Assembly: GCA_028281495.1 (NCBI GenBank)
Contig: JANQJU010000004.1
Location: forward strand, 55,618-119,617
Length of the DNA stretch: 64,000 nt
Source of the DNA: SAR324 cluster bacterium
GTDB lineage: Bacteria; SAR324; NAC60-12
Reading direction: 5' to 3'
Shown here: in pieces, positions 53,011 through 62,584 of the stretch
Numbering within the stretch: position 1 is the stretch's first letter
Layout: the number at the start of each line of letters is the position of its first letter
Position numbers and translations under genes: made by a program
The notes under the pieces: generated by a model
What the model was told of the DNA's origin: nothing
Seen by the model: the letters and a program-made list of their open reading frames with translations, nothing else
The model's database searches: none

Positions 53011-54438
53011 ATGCAAAATTTGATGATGAAGACTCTATCTCGAGTTTTATTTTTAAGTTGGATTGGATTCAGTTTCATTTTCGGGATGGCGTATGCCGAA
53101 CGAGATCGAGCCTTTACCGGATCCGATTTGTACGGACGCCATATCCGCGCCTTGTCGATGGGGAATGCGTTCACGGCAGTCGCCAAAACCGGAGAAACGG
53201 CGTTGTTTTACAATCCTGCAGGATTGGCCACCACATTTCCCAATGTGGATGAGTGGCAGGTGGCATTTGGAGTGAATGTCGATGCGGCCGTGGCCTTACC
53301 GACGCGGGATTTGATTGAAGATTTGGAAGACATCGAAGGCTCGTCCGATGCGGAAGAGATCAACAATTTCGTCGATCAGAATGACGATGACCTCCACTTC
53401 ATTGGCGCTCAGGTGTCGGCGTATGGTTTTTATCAGCAACAAAAGCCGTTCGCGCTGTCTTGGTTGGATCGTATCGGGGTGGCGGGGCAAACCTACACCA
53501 CGCTGCAAACCTTGTTGAGCTTTCCTAAAATCGGGAGCAGCAGCATCGATATTGAAGGCCAGGATGCGGACTCCATCACGGATCAAATCGACACCATCCT
53601 GCAAAACGATTTCAATGTAGAACTCAGCGACTCGGAAATACAGCAGTTGAATCAAGAAATTGCCAACTTGCTGGCCAACGAAGAGGATCTTTCGGATGAA
53701 CAAGAAATCGTCAACAATGCCATCCAACGTGGCGTGGATGCCGAATTGCTCTTGCTCCAAATGAATTCTACGGGATTGGGGATTGCTACCTTGGAAGATC
53801 GGGTAAAAATCGGTCTCAATTTCAAGTCTTACTCTGCCACGATTCATCAGTTGGATAATTATCCGGTCGCTCAAGCCATTGCCGAAGATTTTGACATCGA
53901 AGATGCCGCTCCCGAAGAAAAAGCCGATGCTGTGGGTGTGGACATCGGAGGGTTGTTCACCTTTCAAGGCTTTCTTGCCGACTGGAATCCTCAAATCGGC
54001 TTGGTGTGGCAAGATATCGGCGGCGTGGATTTTGGAGACGATGTGAATGTGGAGATCGTGGAAACCGTGAACATCGGGGCCTCCGTCACCCGTGAGTTCG
54101 GTCCGGCGTTGTTACTCGTTGCTACGGACATCAAAGACATCACTGGCAACTACTTCCAAAAAGACGCGGCGGGCGACAAACACGGTCGTACCTTCACGCA
54201 GCGATTTCACTTAGGAGCCGAAGTGGGCTTATGGGAAGCCGCCGATCTGGAAAATCGTTATCTCTACATCCGAAGCGGGATCAACCAAGGTCAATTCACT
54301 TTTGGGGTCGAAGGCAGCACGCCGTGGAATATCCTCCGGGTGGGCTATGCTCGGTATGGGGTGGACCTGGGCAACGAAGATGAATCCGAAATCCAAACCC
54401 ACGAAATGGTATACTTCTCGCTGGGTGCCGTGATTTGA
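53011..54438 (+). CDS. Outer-membrane beta-barrel protein, PorV/FadL-like
   Basis: Exported protein of 475 residues with a signal peptide (VLFLSWIGFSFIFGMAYA). The opening RHIRALSMGNAFTAVAKTGETALFYNPAGLA is the hallmark of the FadL/PorV/TraF-like outer-membrane family. A long acidic loop (residues about 95-250) precedes a barrel with alternating strands and a C-terminal aromatic-rich end. ATG 53011 has AAGGAG at 52999-53004. Its codons are notably richer in G/C than the operon just before it, so it appears to be resident DNA between two A/T-rich or accessory blocks. Confidence 0.75.
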   Translation: MQNLMMKTLSRVLFLSWIGFSFIFGMAYAERDRAFTGSDLYGRHIRALSMGNAFTAVAKTGETALFYNPAGLATTFPNVDEWQVAFGVNVDAAVALPTRDLIEDLEDIEGSSDAEEINNFVDQNDDDLHFIGAQVSAYGFYQQQKPFALSWLDRIGVAGQTYTTLQTLLSFPKIGSSSIDIEGQDADSITDQIDTILQNDFNVELSDSEIQQLNQEIANLLANEEDLSDEQEIVNNAIQRGVDAELLLLQMNSTGLGIATLEDRVKIGLNFKSYSATIHQLDNYPVAQAIAEDFDIEDAAPEEKADAVGVDIGGLFTFQGFLADWNPQIGLVWQDIGGVDFGDDVNVEIVETVNIGASVTREFGPALLLVATDIKDITGNYFQKDAAGDKHGRTFTQRFHLGAEVGLWEAADLENRYLYIRSGINQGQFTFGVEGSTPWNILRVGYARYGVDLGNEDESEIQTHEMVYFSLGAVI

Positions 54439-54568
54439 TTGGTGGATATTCATTCATCTATGAAACGATTACATTTTTCATTTTTTCCTTATGGCCTGTT
54501 ATGCTCTCTATTATTGGATCATTACGAGAAGGATAGAGGGCTTCGGCCCCCATTGAAGAGATCGAAAA

Positions 54569-57544
54569 ATGCAAAAGATAGAGTCCGTCCATCAAATAGA
54601 GTCCCGGTTCTCCGACCTCGTTGAACTCGATCTAGAAAATTGGCTATACAAACGCCATTCTCGAACTCGTGCAGAGCAGATTTATCATTCAATCAAAGAT
54701 AGATGGTCTACCACGAATTGGCCCCAAGCCTTCCTCAACTATTTTGATGCAATCGAACGATCCTACAGTTCCTTCCAAATTCTGGGGATGGCGAATCCGA
54801 CCGCTATTGAGGACATTTTCACGGATGTGGATGTCCTCAAACAACCCACTGCCCACCGTATTTTTCAGCGAGATCAGCTCCAATTTCTATCCAGAATGTA
54901 TCTGGAACACCGTCACTTGGGAGAACAGAACGAAATCGAACGATACTCAGGATTAGAGTTAGTACAAAACCCAGATTTCAAGCACCTGTTCATTTTAGGA
55001 AAACCCGGTTCAGGCAAAACGACCTTCCTGAAATACATTGCACTCCAAGCACTCCACGGTCGCTTAGAAAAACTCCCTATTTTTATTCCGCTCAAAGCGT
55101 TTGCTGATTCGGGATTGGATCTGCCTAGCTATCTGGAAAAAAAGTTTGCCGTGTGCCGGTTTCCTGATGCCGGAGTTGTGATTGATTACTTACTGAGTAG
55201 TGGACAAGCGATTGTATTGTTGGACGGCTTGGACGAAGTCAACAAGGAAGAAGGGCATCGCGAACGCGTGCTCGACATGCTGAACGATTTGAGCACGCAA
55301 TATCGAGCAAGCCAAATGCTCATCACTTGTCGGATTGCTGCCAATGAATACCAATTTGAAAATTTCAAATATGTGGAAATGGCCGATTTCAGTGATTGGC
55401 AAATCCAGCAGTTTGTCACCAAGTGGTTTACTGAGAAAGACGACTGCCAACCCTTTCTGGAGGAACTTCAAAACGATAAGCGACTCAAAGAGTTGGGGCA
55501 GAGTCCATTATTGCTCACGTTGTTGTGTTTGGTATTTGAAGCGAACCGTGAAATCCCGAAAGCACGATCCGATTTGTACTATGAGGCCATCGATGCATTG
55601 TTGCGAAAATGGGATGCCGGTCGAAAAATCAAAAGGGATGAAATCTACCGAGGGTTATCGATTGGCCGAAAGCGGAATCTCTTTGCACGCCTCGCTGCTG
55701 AAGCCTTCAATCAAGGCCAATTTCTCATACCTCAAGCCACGGTGGAAGCTCGAATCACCCAATTCCTGCAAGCCTTACCCCCACAGCACGAACCGGCAGA
55801 TATTGATAGCGAACACGTTCTGAAAGCCATCGAAGCCCAACACGGCATTCTGGTCGAACGGGCGAATCGGATCTATTCATTTTCCCACTTGAGTTTCCAA
55901 GAATATTTCACGGCTCGGTATTTGGTCGAGGGGCAAGGTCGATTGGAAGGTTTGTTTGCTCACATCACCGACAAGAAATGGCATGAAGTTTTTTTGCTCA
56001 CTGTTGAAATGACAGATGATGCAGACACCTTCTTGGGAAACTTTTTACACTCGATTCAACAATTCTTATCTGGCCAACCTCAAGTATTTCGCGTCTTTCA
56101 AGATAATGCTGCCCCCACTCCAACCCACCAATCCCCCCTTGAAAAAGTAATGGCCTATCAAAAGCTTATTCAGCACTCCAAGGACAGTGTGGTGAACCAA
56201 CTCTATTATTTGATGGAATTGTTTTTCAATTGTCTAAGCCGTGCTTTTATCAGCCGCTCTCGCAAAAAGTATCTGGAGGACCTCGTGAGCCTGCTGGAGG
56301 ATTCTCCTCTTCCCGAGACGGTAGAACTCCCAATGCCAGAGCTTTCTCCGCCGTCCCGCTTGTCCAAGTTAACGTTGATCAAGGGTGTGTCTCCCAACCT
56401 CAAACACGACCCTATGGCTAAAGCACTTCCTTTCACGATCAAACAATTTCAAATCGAGCATTTTCAATGCATCCAACACGCTGGAATCGTTGATGTTCCC
56501 GTGGACTCACCGTGGATTTTTTTGATTGGAGACAACGGCGATGGAAAAACGTCTGTGCTCCAATCTTTAGCCATTGGGTTGCATGGCGATTTGGATGCCG
56601 ATCCCTTGTTCGATTCTAAAGACTGTCGGATTGCCTTGGAGCTACAAAAAAAAGAAGCCCCCCAATTAGTCGAATTTCATTGGGATGAAGATCATTGGGC
56701 ACGGGAAGAACACGCACCGTCCAACCGCAGTCTCGATCCAGAATCATGGGTGGTGGGATATGGTCCTTCTCGGTTGGAAATTCAAGGAGAATTGAGCGCG
56801 GATCAGGAACGAGCGGAAACGAGCCCGGTGTATAGCCTGTTAAGGCAACGAGGCAATTTGCGGAATTTGGAGCATTGGATGAAAGACCAAACTTTGGAAG
56901 CGAACGAGGCCGCACCAATACGTGGACAAAAGATCCGAGAGCGGCTCCAAAATATCCAAAATGTGATGCAACGATTGATGCCCAATGTGGAAGGGATCAA
57001 ACAGCAAGGTTCTCGATTTCTTTATCTAGAGAAAGGGCATTGGGTTCCGTCGCATCACTTATCTGCCGGACACAAAAGCTTGTTGGCGATGATTGGAGAT
57101 TTGTGCATCCGCCTGTTTGAGCAGCAAACCGATGTGCTTGCGCCAACCGACTTGCAAGGAATCGTGCTGATTGATGAAATCGAAACCCACCTCCATCCTC
57201 GTTGGCAAAAAAATATGCCCCGGCTGCTTTCGGACGTGTTTCCAGGGCTCCAATTTATTGCAAGCACCCATAGCGCCTTGGTCTTCTTGGGAGCACCTTC
57301 GGGATCTGTGTTTTTGAAGGTCACACGGGATTTTCAACAAGGCACTCACATCGAGCCTATCGATATCGACGTTTCGCAGCTCCTGCCAAATGCGATTTTG
57401 ACCTCGCCTTTGTTCGATTTAGAATCCCTCACCCATCCGGTTTTAGAAGACTTTTCTCAGTTGCAAACCGCAGATGACTATCGCGAAGCATTGCAGCGAA
57501 TGAAATTGAAACATCAACTGGAAGCTCCCGAAGAGTCCCCTTAA
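54569..57544 (+). CDS. NACHT NTPase fused to PtuA-like ABC/SMC-type ATPase
   Basis: Protein of 991 residues with two NTPase modules. Residues 1-125 are a helical domain shared with the gene at 58504. The NACHT module follows: Walker A FILGKPGSGKTTFLK (141-155), Walker B IVLLDGLDEVN (215-225), ITCRIAANEY sensor and the winged-helix region ending FSHLSFQEYFTARYLVEG. A linker (about 485-625) leads to an ABC/AAA_15-like ATPase: Walker A IGDNGDGKTSVLQ (about 652-664), signature LSAGHKSLLA (830), Walker B GIVLIDEIETHLHP (866) and switch STHSALV (900). The latter is the PtuA type. An HNH gene follows 14 bases later. Seen: both sets of motifs. Inferred: NLR-like sensing controls a Septu-type ATPase-nuclease. 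ATG 54569 has GAAGAG eight bases upstream. Confidence 0.87.
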   Translation: MQKIESVHQIESRFSDLVELDLENWLYKRHSRTRAEQIYHSIKDRWSTTNWPQAFLNYFDAIERSYSSFQILGMANPTAIEDIFTDVDVLKQPTAHRIFQRDQLQFLSRMYLEHRHLGEQNEIERYSGLELVQNPDFKHLFILGKPGSGKTTFLKYIALQALHGRLEKLPIFIPLKAFADSGLDLPSYLEKKFAVCRFPDAGVVIDYLLSSGQAIVLLDGLDEVNKEEGHRERVLDMLNDLSTQYRASQMLITCRIAANEYQFENFKYVEMADFSDWQIQQFVTKWFTEKDDCQPFLEELQNDKRLKELGQSPLLLTLLCLVFEANREIPKARSDLYYEAIDALLRKWDAGRKIKRDEIYRGLSIGRKRNLFARLAAEAFNQGQFLIPQATVEARITQFLQALPPQHEPADIDSEHVLKAIEAQHGILVERANRIYSFSHLSFQEYFTARYLVEGQGRLEGLFAHITDKKWHEVFLLTVEMTDDADTFLGNFLHSIQQFLSGQPQVFRVFQDNAAPTPTHQSPLEKVMAYQKLIQHSKDSVVNQLYYLMELFFNCLSRAFISRSRKKYLEDLVSLLEDSPLPETVELPMPELSPPSRLSKLTLIKGVSPNLKHDPMAKALPFTIKQFQIEHFQCIQHAGIVDVPVDSPWIFLIGDNGDGKTSVLQSLAIGLHGDLDADPLFDSKDCRIALELQKKEAPQLVEFHWDEDHWAREEHAPSNRSLDPESWVVGYGPSRLEIQGELSADQERAETSPVYSLLRQRGNLRNLEHWMKDQTLEANEAAPIRGQKIRERLQNIQNVMQRLMPNVEGIKQQGSRFLYLEKGHWVPSHHLSAGHKSLLAMIGDLCIRLFEQQTDVLAPTDLQGIVLIDEIETHLHPRWQKNMPRLLSDVFPGLQFIASTHSALVFLGAPSGSVFLKVTRDFQQGTHIEPIDIDVSQLLPNAILTSPLFDLESLTHPVLEDFSQLQTADDYREALQRMKLKHQLEAPEESP

Positions 57545-57558
57545 TCGAGTGAAGTAAT

Positions 57559-58452
57559 ATGTTGCCTGTTGAAAAACCTGCACACCCACCTCAAAAATTG
57601 ACTTCTCCTGAAGTCCAGCACAAGTGTGACGAAGCACTAAAGGAAAAGAACAAGCACCACTTTTCCAATCATTACTATGCAGCTCCTGAAGTGACGACCC
57701 AACTCAAAGCGTTGTACCATTCTAAGTGCGCTTTTTGCGAAACCAATACGGCTGCGGGAGCTGCACTTCAGGTGGATCACTATCGCCCGAAAAAGCAACT
57801 CCAAGACGATCCCAACCATTTGGGATATTATTGGCTTGGGTACGAATGGACCAATTTGATCTTGGCTTGCCAAAAATGCAATCGTGCCAAATCCAATCAT
57901 TTTCCAATTGCAGGAAAACGGGTGTGGGAACCTCAAGCCAATCCTAAAGAGTGGAAACTGCAATCCACGAGTTTTTTAGCCGAGCAACCTTTGCTGCTCA
58001 ACCCAGAGTATGATGCCGTCGCAGACTACTTTGAATTCAACGCCAACGGAGAAATCCATCCTGTCCAACATGACTCTGGCAGTGCAACCAAGAGCGAGAC
58101 CACGATTGCTCTCTGCAATTTAAATCGCGAAGACTTGGTCATCGCACGGAAAACATGCCTCGATAATTTGTTGTACCGTGGCATTTTACCAATTCTGAAA
58201 CTCGTTCAAGATTATCAACAAAAATTTCCTGACAAATTCCAATCTGAGGAGGATAATTTTTGGCAGGAAGCCTGTCAGATCATTCAGGACCACCTATTCC
58301 AAAGCCAAACACCTGAAGCTCCTTATACCTTATTTATGCGTTACGCCGTTTCTCAACTCGAAGATTTCATTCCCATTGATCTCAGTCCAGACCGACGGCG
58401 CTTATTACAAGACCTGTTGGAAGCACGTGAACCAGATTCTTCTATAGAATGA
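57559..58452 (+). CDS. ptuB: HNH endonuclease, PtuB-like
   Basis: Protein of 297 residues with a treble-clef HNH nuclease fold near the N-terminus: KCAFCETN, LQVDHYRPK, NLILACQKCNRAKSNHF, where the two Cys pairs bind zinc and the VDH/N/K residues form the active site. This arrangement is that of PtuB proteins in Septu defence systems and of HNH partners in some retrons. The C-terminal 150 residues are helical and unrecognised. It starts 14 bases after the NACHT/PtuA-like gene, its expected ATPase partner, and is followed 51 bases later by the second NACHT gene. No reverse transcriptase is encoded nearby. Confidence 0.85.
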   Translation: MLPVEKPAHPPQKLTSPEVQHKCDEALKEKNKHHFSNHYYAAPEVTTQLKALYHSKCAFCETNTAAGAALQVDHYRPKKQLQDDPNHLGYYWLGYEWTNLILACQKCNRAKSNHFPIAGKRVWEPQANPKEWKLQSTSFLAEQPLLLNPEYDAVADYFEFNANGEIHPVQHDSGSATKSETTIALCNLNREDLVIARKTCLDNLLYRGILPILKLVQDYQQKFPDKFQSEEDNFWQEACQIIQDHLFQSQTPEAPYTLFMRYAVSQLEDFIPIDLSPDRRRLLQDLLEAREPDSSIE

Positions 58453-58503
58453 ATGTTTGAGGAATCTTGAATAACCCCTTAACTATTTGACACGAAGGCC
58501 CCC

Positions 58504-60603
58504 ATGTTCGACCCATTTTCCTCATTGCCTACACTGGATCTAAAGGCATGGTTATTCCAACGTCATTCTCAAACGTTAGCTGAAAAAACTTACCAATCGC
58601 TCAAAGACAAATGGGCTAAGATCAATTGGCTTCAAGCTTCCCAAAATTATTGCGACAGTATTGAGCAAACCTACGGCTCCATCCAAATCTTAGGGATGCC
58701 TTCCCCGGTTCCCTTGGAAGGCATTTTCACTGATGTGATGGTGCTGGAAGCCTTCTCCGCCCGACGCATCTTTCAGCGAGACAAACTGGAAGCCCTCTCC
58801 GAAATGTACTTGGAGGACCTCCACTTTGGCGACCAACACCAAATCAAGCGGTGTGATGGCTTAGAATTGGTACAAAGCCAATCGTTCAAGCGTTTACTCA
58901 TTTTAGGGAAACCGGGGGCGGGCAAAACCACCTTTCTGAAATATGTGGCCATTCAAGCGCTCCGAGGTCGTTTGGAGAAGCTGCCTATTTTTGTTCCGCT
59001 CAAAGCATTTGCTGATTCAGGAATGGATCTGCCCACCTACCTGGAAAAACGGTTTGCCGTGTGCCGATTTCCCGATGCCGGGGTCGTGATTGATTATTTG
59101 CTGAGTAATGGACACGCGATTGTATTGTTGGACGGCTTGGACGAAGTGAACAAGGAAGGGGGACATCGCGAACGCGTGCTCGACATGCTGAACGATTTGA
59201 GCACGCAATATCCAGCAAGCCAAATGCTCATCACTTGCCGGATTGCTGCCAATGAATACCAATTTGAAGGTTTCAAATATGTGGAAATGGCTGATTTCAG
59301 TGATTGGCAAATCCAGCAGTTTGTCACCAAGTGGTTTACTGAAGAAGACGACTGCCAACCCTTTCTGAAGGAACTTAAAAACGACAAACAACTCCAAGAA
59401 TTGGGGCAGAGTCCATTATTGCTCACGTTGTTGTGTTTGGTGTTTGAAGCGAACCGCGAGATCCCGAAAGCGCGATCCGATCTGTATCACGAGTCCATCG
59501 ATGCGCTGTTGCGAAAATGGGATGCCGGTCGAAAAATCAAACGGGATGAAATCTACCGAGGATTGTCAATTGGTCGAAAGCGGAATCTCTTTGCACGCCT
59601 CGCCGCCGAAGCCTTCAATCAAGGCCAATTCCTTATGCCCCAAGCCACGGTGGAAGCGCGGATCACCCAATTTCTGCAAGCCTTACCCCAAAAAGACGAA
59701 CCGGCAGATATTGATAGCGAACACGTTCTGAAAGCCATCGAAGCCCAACACGGCATTCTGGTCGAACGGGCCAATCGAATCTATTCATTTTCCCACCTGA
59801 GTTTCCAAGAATATTTCACGGCTCGGTATTTGGTCGAAGGCGAAGGCCGATTGGCCGGTCTGTTTGATCACATCACCGACGACAAATGGCGAGAAGTCTT
59901 CCTGCTGACCGCACAGATGCTCGACGACGCTGATTCTTTTTTCCACCAATTTCTCAAAAGAACACATGCTTTGCTTCAACACGATCCAAAGCTTCTGAAG
60001 TTCTGTCACTGGGCCGACAGCAAAGCAAAATCCGTTTCCGCACCGTATCACCCAACTGCGGTAAGGAGTTTTTATTGGTATATTGAAATCTTTGCAACCC
60101 GTGCTTTTTACTTCAGTATTGCCCTTGACCTTGCCCTTGCCCTTGACCTTGCCCTTGCCCGTGCCCTTGACCTTGCCCTTGACCGTGACCGTGCCCTTGC
60201 CCTTGCCCTTGCCCTTGCCCTTGCCCTTGCCCTTGCCCGTGCCCGTGCCCGTGCCCGTGCCCTTGACCGTGACCGTGCCCTTGACCTTGACCGTGCCCTT
60301 GCCCGTGCCAAAAAATTGAAATTAGCGGACTTACAAAAGGCTTTGGATGCGTTGAAATTACCCCAAACAGAAAATAGGAAAGATCTTGAACGATATGGTC
60401 AAGAATTCCGACAAATTCTTGTCCAATATCGCAATATCGGCCACGACTGGCAGTTTTCTAAGAAGCAAACTGCGTGTTTGGAAAGCTATTTGAAGGCGTC
60501 TCAGCTTTTGGTGGATTGCTTGAAGCTGTCGATGGTCGCTGATCGAGAAAAGTTTTTGGCAGGGTTGTTGTTACCGCCCTCCGTGGAAGATGGGGCGGCC
60601 TGA
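58504..60603 (+). CDS. NACHT NTPase with Ala-Leu/Ala-Arg repeat C-terminus
   Basis: Protein of 699 residues, paralogous to the NACHT part of the gene at 54569. Walker A LLILGKPGAGKTTFLK (about 134-148) and Walker B IVLLDGLDEVN (about 207-217) are intact. From about residue 125 to 480 the two are nearly identical; the N-terminal 125 residues are more divergent, and after HITDDKWREVFLLT the C-termini differ entirely. Here it holds RAFYFS, then a repeated dipeptide tract (AL, DL, AR, DR; residues about 540-602) encoded by a hexanucleotide repeat, then a helical end. No effector domain is obvious. ATG 58504 has GAAGG upstream. It probably acts as an NLR-like sensor in the same island. Confidence 0.85.
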   Translation: MFDPFSSLPTLDLKAWLFQRHSQTLAEKTYQSLKDKWAKINWLQASQNYCDSIEQTYGSIQILGMPSPVPLEGIFTDVMVLEAFSARRIFQRDKLEALSEMYLEDLHFGDQHQIKRCDGLELVQSQSFKRLLILGKPGAGKTTFLKYVAIQALRGRLEKLPIFVPLKAFADSGMDLPTYLEKRFAVCRFPDAGVVIDYLLSNGHAIVLLDGLDEVNKEGGHRERVLDMLNDLSTQYPASQMLITCRIAANEYQFEGFKYVEMADFSDWQIQQFVTKWFTEEDDCQPFLKELKNDKQLQELGQSPLLLTLLCLVFEANREIPKARSDLYHESIDALLRKWDAGRKIKRDEIYRGLSIGRKRNLFARLAAEAFNQGQFLMPQATVEARITQFLQALPQKDEPADIDSEHVLKAIEAQHGILVERANRIYSFSHLSFQEYFTARYLVEGEGRLAGLFDHITDDKWREVFLLTAQMLDDADSFFHQFLKRTHALLQHDPKLLKFCHWADSKAKSVSAPYHPTAVRSFYWYIEIFATRAFYFSIALDLALALDLALARALDLALDRDRALALALALALALALARARARARALDRDRALDLDRALARAKKLKLADLQKALDALKLPQTENRKDLERYGQEFRQILVQYRNIGHDWQFSKKQTACLESYLKASQLLVDCLKLSMVADREKFLAGLLLPPSVEDGAA
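60121..60309 (+). repeat. Hexanucleotide repeat tract in second NACHT gene
   Basis: About 31 uninterrupted six-base units of the forms GCCCTT, GACCTT, GCCCGT and GACCGT, each encoding Ala or Asp followed by Leu or Arg. Copy-number changes keep the frame. The opposite strand and another frame give long Ala-Arg and Leu-Pro open frames that are only shadows. Confidence 0.95.
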
Positions 60604-60655
60604 TCTAAATGAAGTGTAGCTGGCTTAAAAACGATAATCGTTTCGAGAGGCTAAT

Positions 60656-60979
60656 ATGGGGTTTTACCTGTCAATAGCGTTCTTTCTAGCGTTCTTTACT
60701 CATATCTTGCGGTATGTGTTAGCAGATCTGCTCTTTGAGCTGTTGGAGCGGAGAAAACCTGAGATCTATAAAGAACTCATCGACGCCTTCATTTATGGAT
60801 TCAATTCACGGGTCGGCATCACCACCATCAATCGGTTTTTATTTCATCACAAATACCAAGACCTGGATGATTTTTGGGTCTCCTTTCTTCGCCAGGTCAT
60901 GCGCCTCGTTGTGGTGATTCATTATCTTTCGTTCTTGGCTTTAGGAGGAGGGATGTTTTATGCAGTCGTGACATTTTAA
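60656..60979 (+). CDS. Small two-helix membrane protein
   Basis: Protein of 107 residues with hydrophobic segments at the N-terminus (YLSIAFFLAFFTHILRYVL) and C-terminus (RLVVVIHYLSFLALGGGMF) and a charged soluble middle. The layout recalls UspB-like small membrane proteins, but the identity is too weak for a name. It lies 52 bases after the NACHT gene and its stop overlaps the convergent oxidoreductase gene by three bases. Whether it belongs to the defence island is unknown. Confidence 0.6.
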   Translation: MGFYLSIAFFLAFFTHILRYVLADLLFELLERRKPEIYKELIDAFIYGFNSRVGITTINRFLFHHKYQDLDDFWVSFLRQVMRLVVVIHYLSFLALGGGMFYAVVTF

Positions 60980-62440
60980 GCCGTTTTTAGAGAGTGTGCG
61001 ATTCCACGTAGCATGCCGTCAAACACAAAATAGTGAAAGGGCACAACACTGTACCAATACGCGATACCGGCCAGCCCATCGGGCAAAAACGAGGCGGTTT
61101 GTTCCAGTACCGTTCCTTTGCCATTGGGGGTGATCCGAAAATCCAACACCGCTTTTCCAGGAAGTTTCATTTCAGCGACGAGCATCAGCCGTTTTTCGGG
61201 TTCGGCCAGTCGGACCCGCCAGAAATCCACGGCATCCCCTTCCCGCAATTCTTCAGGATGTCGCCGTCCTCGACGTAGCCCCACGCCTCCGACCAATCGA
61301 TCCAGCATCCCCCGCAATTGCCACATCCAATTCCCATAATACCATCCGGTTCGACCACCAATGCGCACCACACTTCCAGACTTCTTCCGGAGTGGCCTGG
61401 ATTTCGAGGGAACGTTGATCCCGATACAGCGTTCCTCCTGCCCAAGTGGGGTCATTGGGTTCTGACCATGCCGCCACGGGGATGCGTCCGGAATCGGACC
61501 AATGGGTTTCCACACAGTGTTCGTTCAGGCGATCCGTTGCCCGTCGGATGGCTTGTTGGCAAGTCAATAGATCCTGGGGAATCAAATTTTGAATCCGGGT
61601 GTCATGACATACCACCGGATTGCGCAATCCTTCTGCTAAAGGACGCGCCAAACTTTTGGGGACGGGCGTCACATGATGGATCCACAGCGAACTCAACCGA
61701 GGGGTCAATAAGGGGATTGGGATGCAGATCCGTTTTAACAAACCGGCTTCTTGGGCATAGATCTGCATCAGCTCCGCATAGCTTCGGATATCGGGTCCGC
61801 CAATATCAAACGTCTGACCGATGGTCCTCGATTCCTTCAAACAGCCGATCAGATATTCCAGCACGTTGTCGATGGCAATGGGCTGACACGGTGTGGAAAC
61901 CCATCGGGGGGTCAGCATCACGGGCAAACGGTCCACCAAATAACGCAGGATCTCGAAAGACGCACTGCCCGAACCAATGATCATGGCAGCCCGTAAGGTG
62001 GTGACGGGCACAGAACCCGTTCTTAAGATGACTTCCACTTCTCGTCGAGATTGCAGGTGAGGACTCAATTGATCATTGTCGAGTCCCAAGCCTCCCAAAT
62101 AGATGATCCGTTTCAGATGGTGTTGTTCTGCCGCTTGCACCAAATGGGTGGCTGCCATGCGATCCGCTTTTTCAAAGTCGGCACTTCCGGGCAGCATGGA
62201 ATGCACTAAATAGTAGATGGTTTCACAGCCTTGCACCGCGTTGACACAATCGGCAGGTTCCAAGAGATCGGCTTTGAACAACTCCACATTGGGGTGTGTT
62301 GCCCACGGTCGGGTTTTCAATTTGCCCATCGACCGACTGACGGCACGAACGCGATAACCCGCTTCCAACAGACGGGCAACCAAACGGCCACCGATATACC
62401 CGGTGGCACCCGTGACTAAAAGAGGAGAGTTCTTATGCAT
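60976..62440 (-). pseudogene. SDR oxidoreductase with DUF2867 domain, frameshifted
   Basis: N-terminal NAD(P)-binding SDR (LLVTGATGYIGGRLVARLLEAG, DLLEPADCVNAV, YYLVHSM) followed by a DUF2867 domain (RTGWYYGNWMWQLRGML, EGDAVDFWRV). The reading frame changes near 61372: removing one T gives the expected EEVWKVVRIGGRTGWYYG and a 487-residue protein of normal length. As given, one frame stops at 61253 and the other starts without a good initiation site. The ATG at 62440 (MHKNSPLLVTG) has AGGAG. The shift may be a real inactivation or a base error in the assembly; everything else is intact. Confidence 0.82.
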
Positions 62441-62584
62441 AATGTGGCTCCTGATTGAAGGTGATCGAAACGAATAACTCCTTGTCTCCTTCAGATTGTG
62501 TGCCACGAAAAAATCAACGATGTGTCACGGATTTCTGTGAGGAATCAAAAAAATTTAAGCCAACAGGACAAATTTATCATTTCG

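Noticed and set aside
53011..54438. Conjugal transfer TraF and a mobile element
   Set aside because: The PorV/FadL/TraF-like barrel family is broad and no other conjugation gene is present.
60108..60319. Leu-Pro-rich and Ala-Arg-rich open frames in other frames or on the opposite strand
   Set aside because: They are shadows of the hexanucleotide repeat in the NACHT gene, with no start signals.
54569..60603. Retron with ATPase-HNH effector
   Set aside because: The ATPase-HNH pair also occurs with retrons, but no reverse transcriptase frame lies anywhere in the region.
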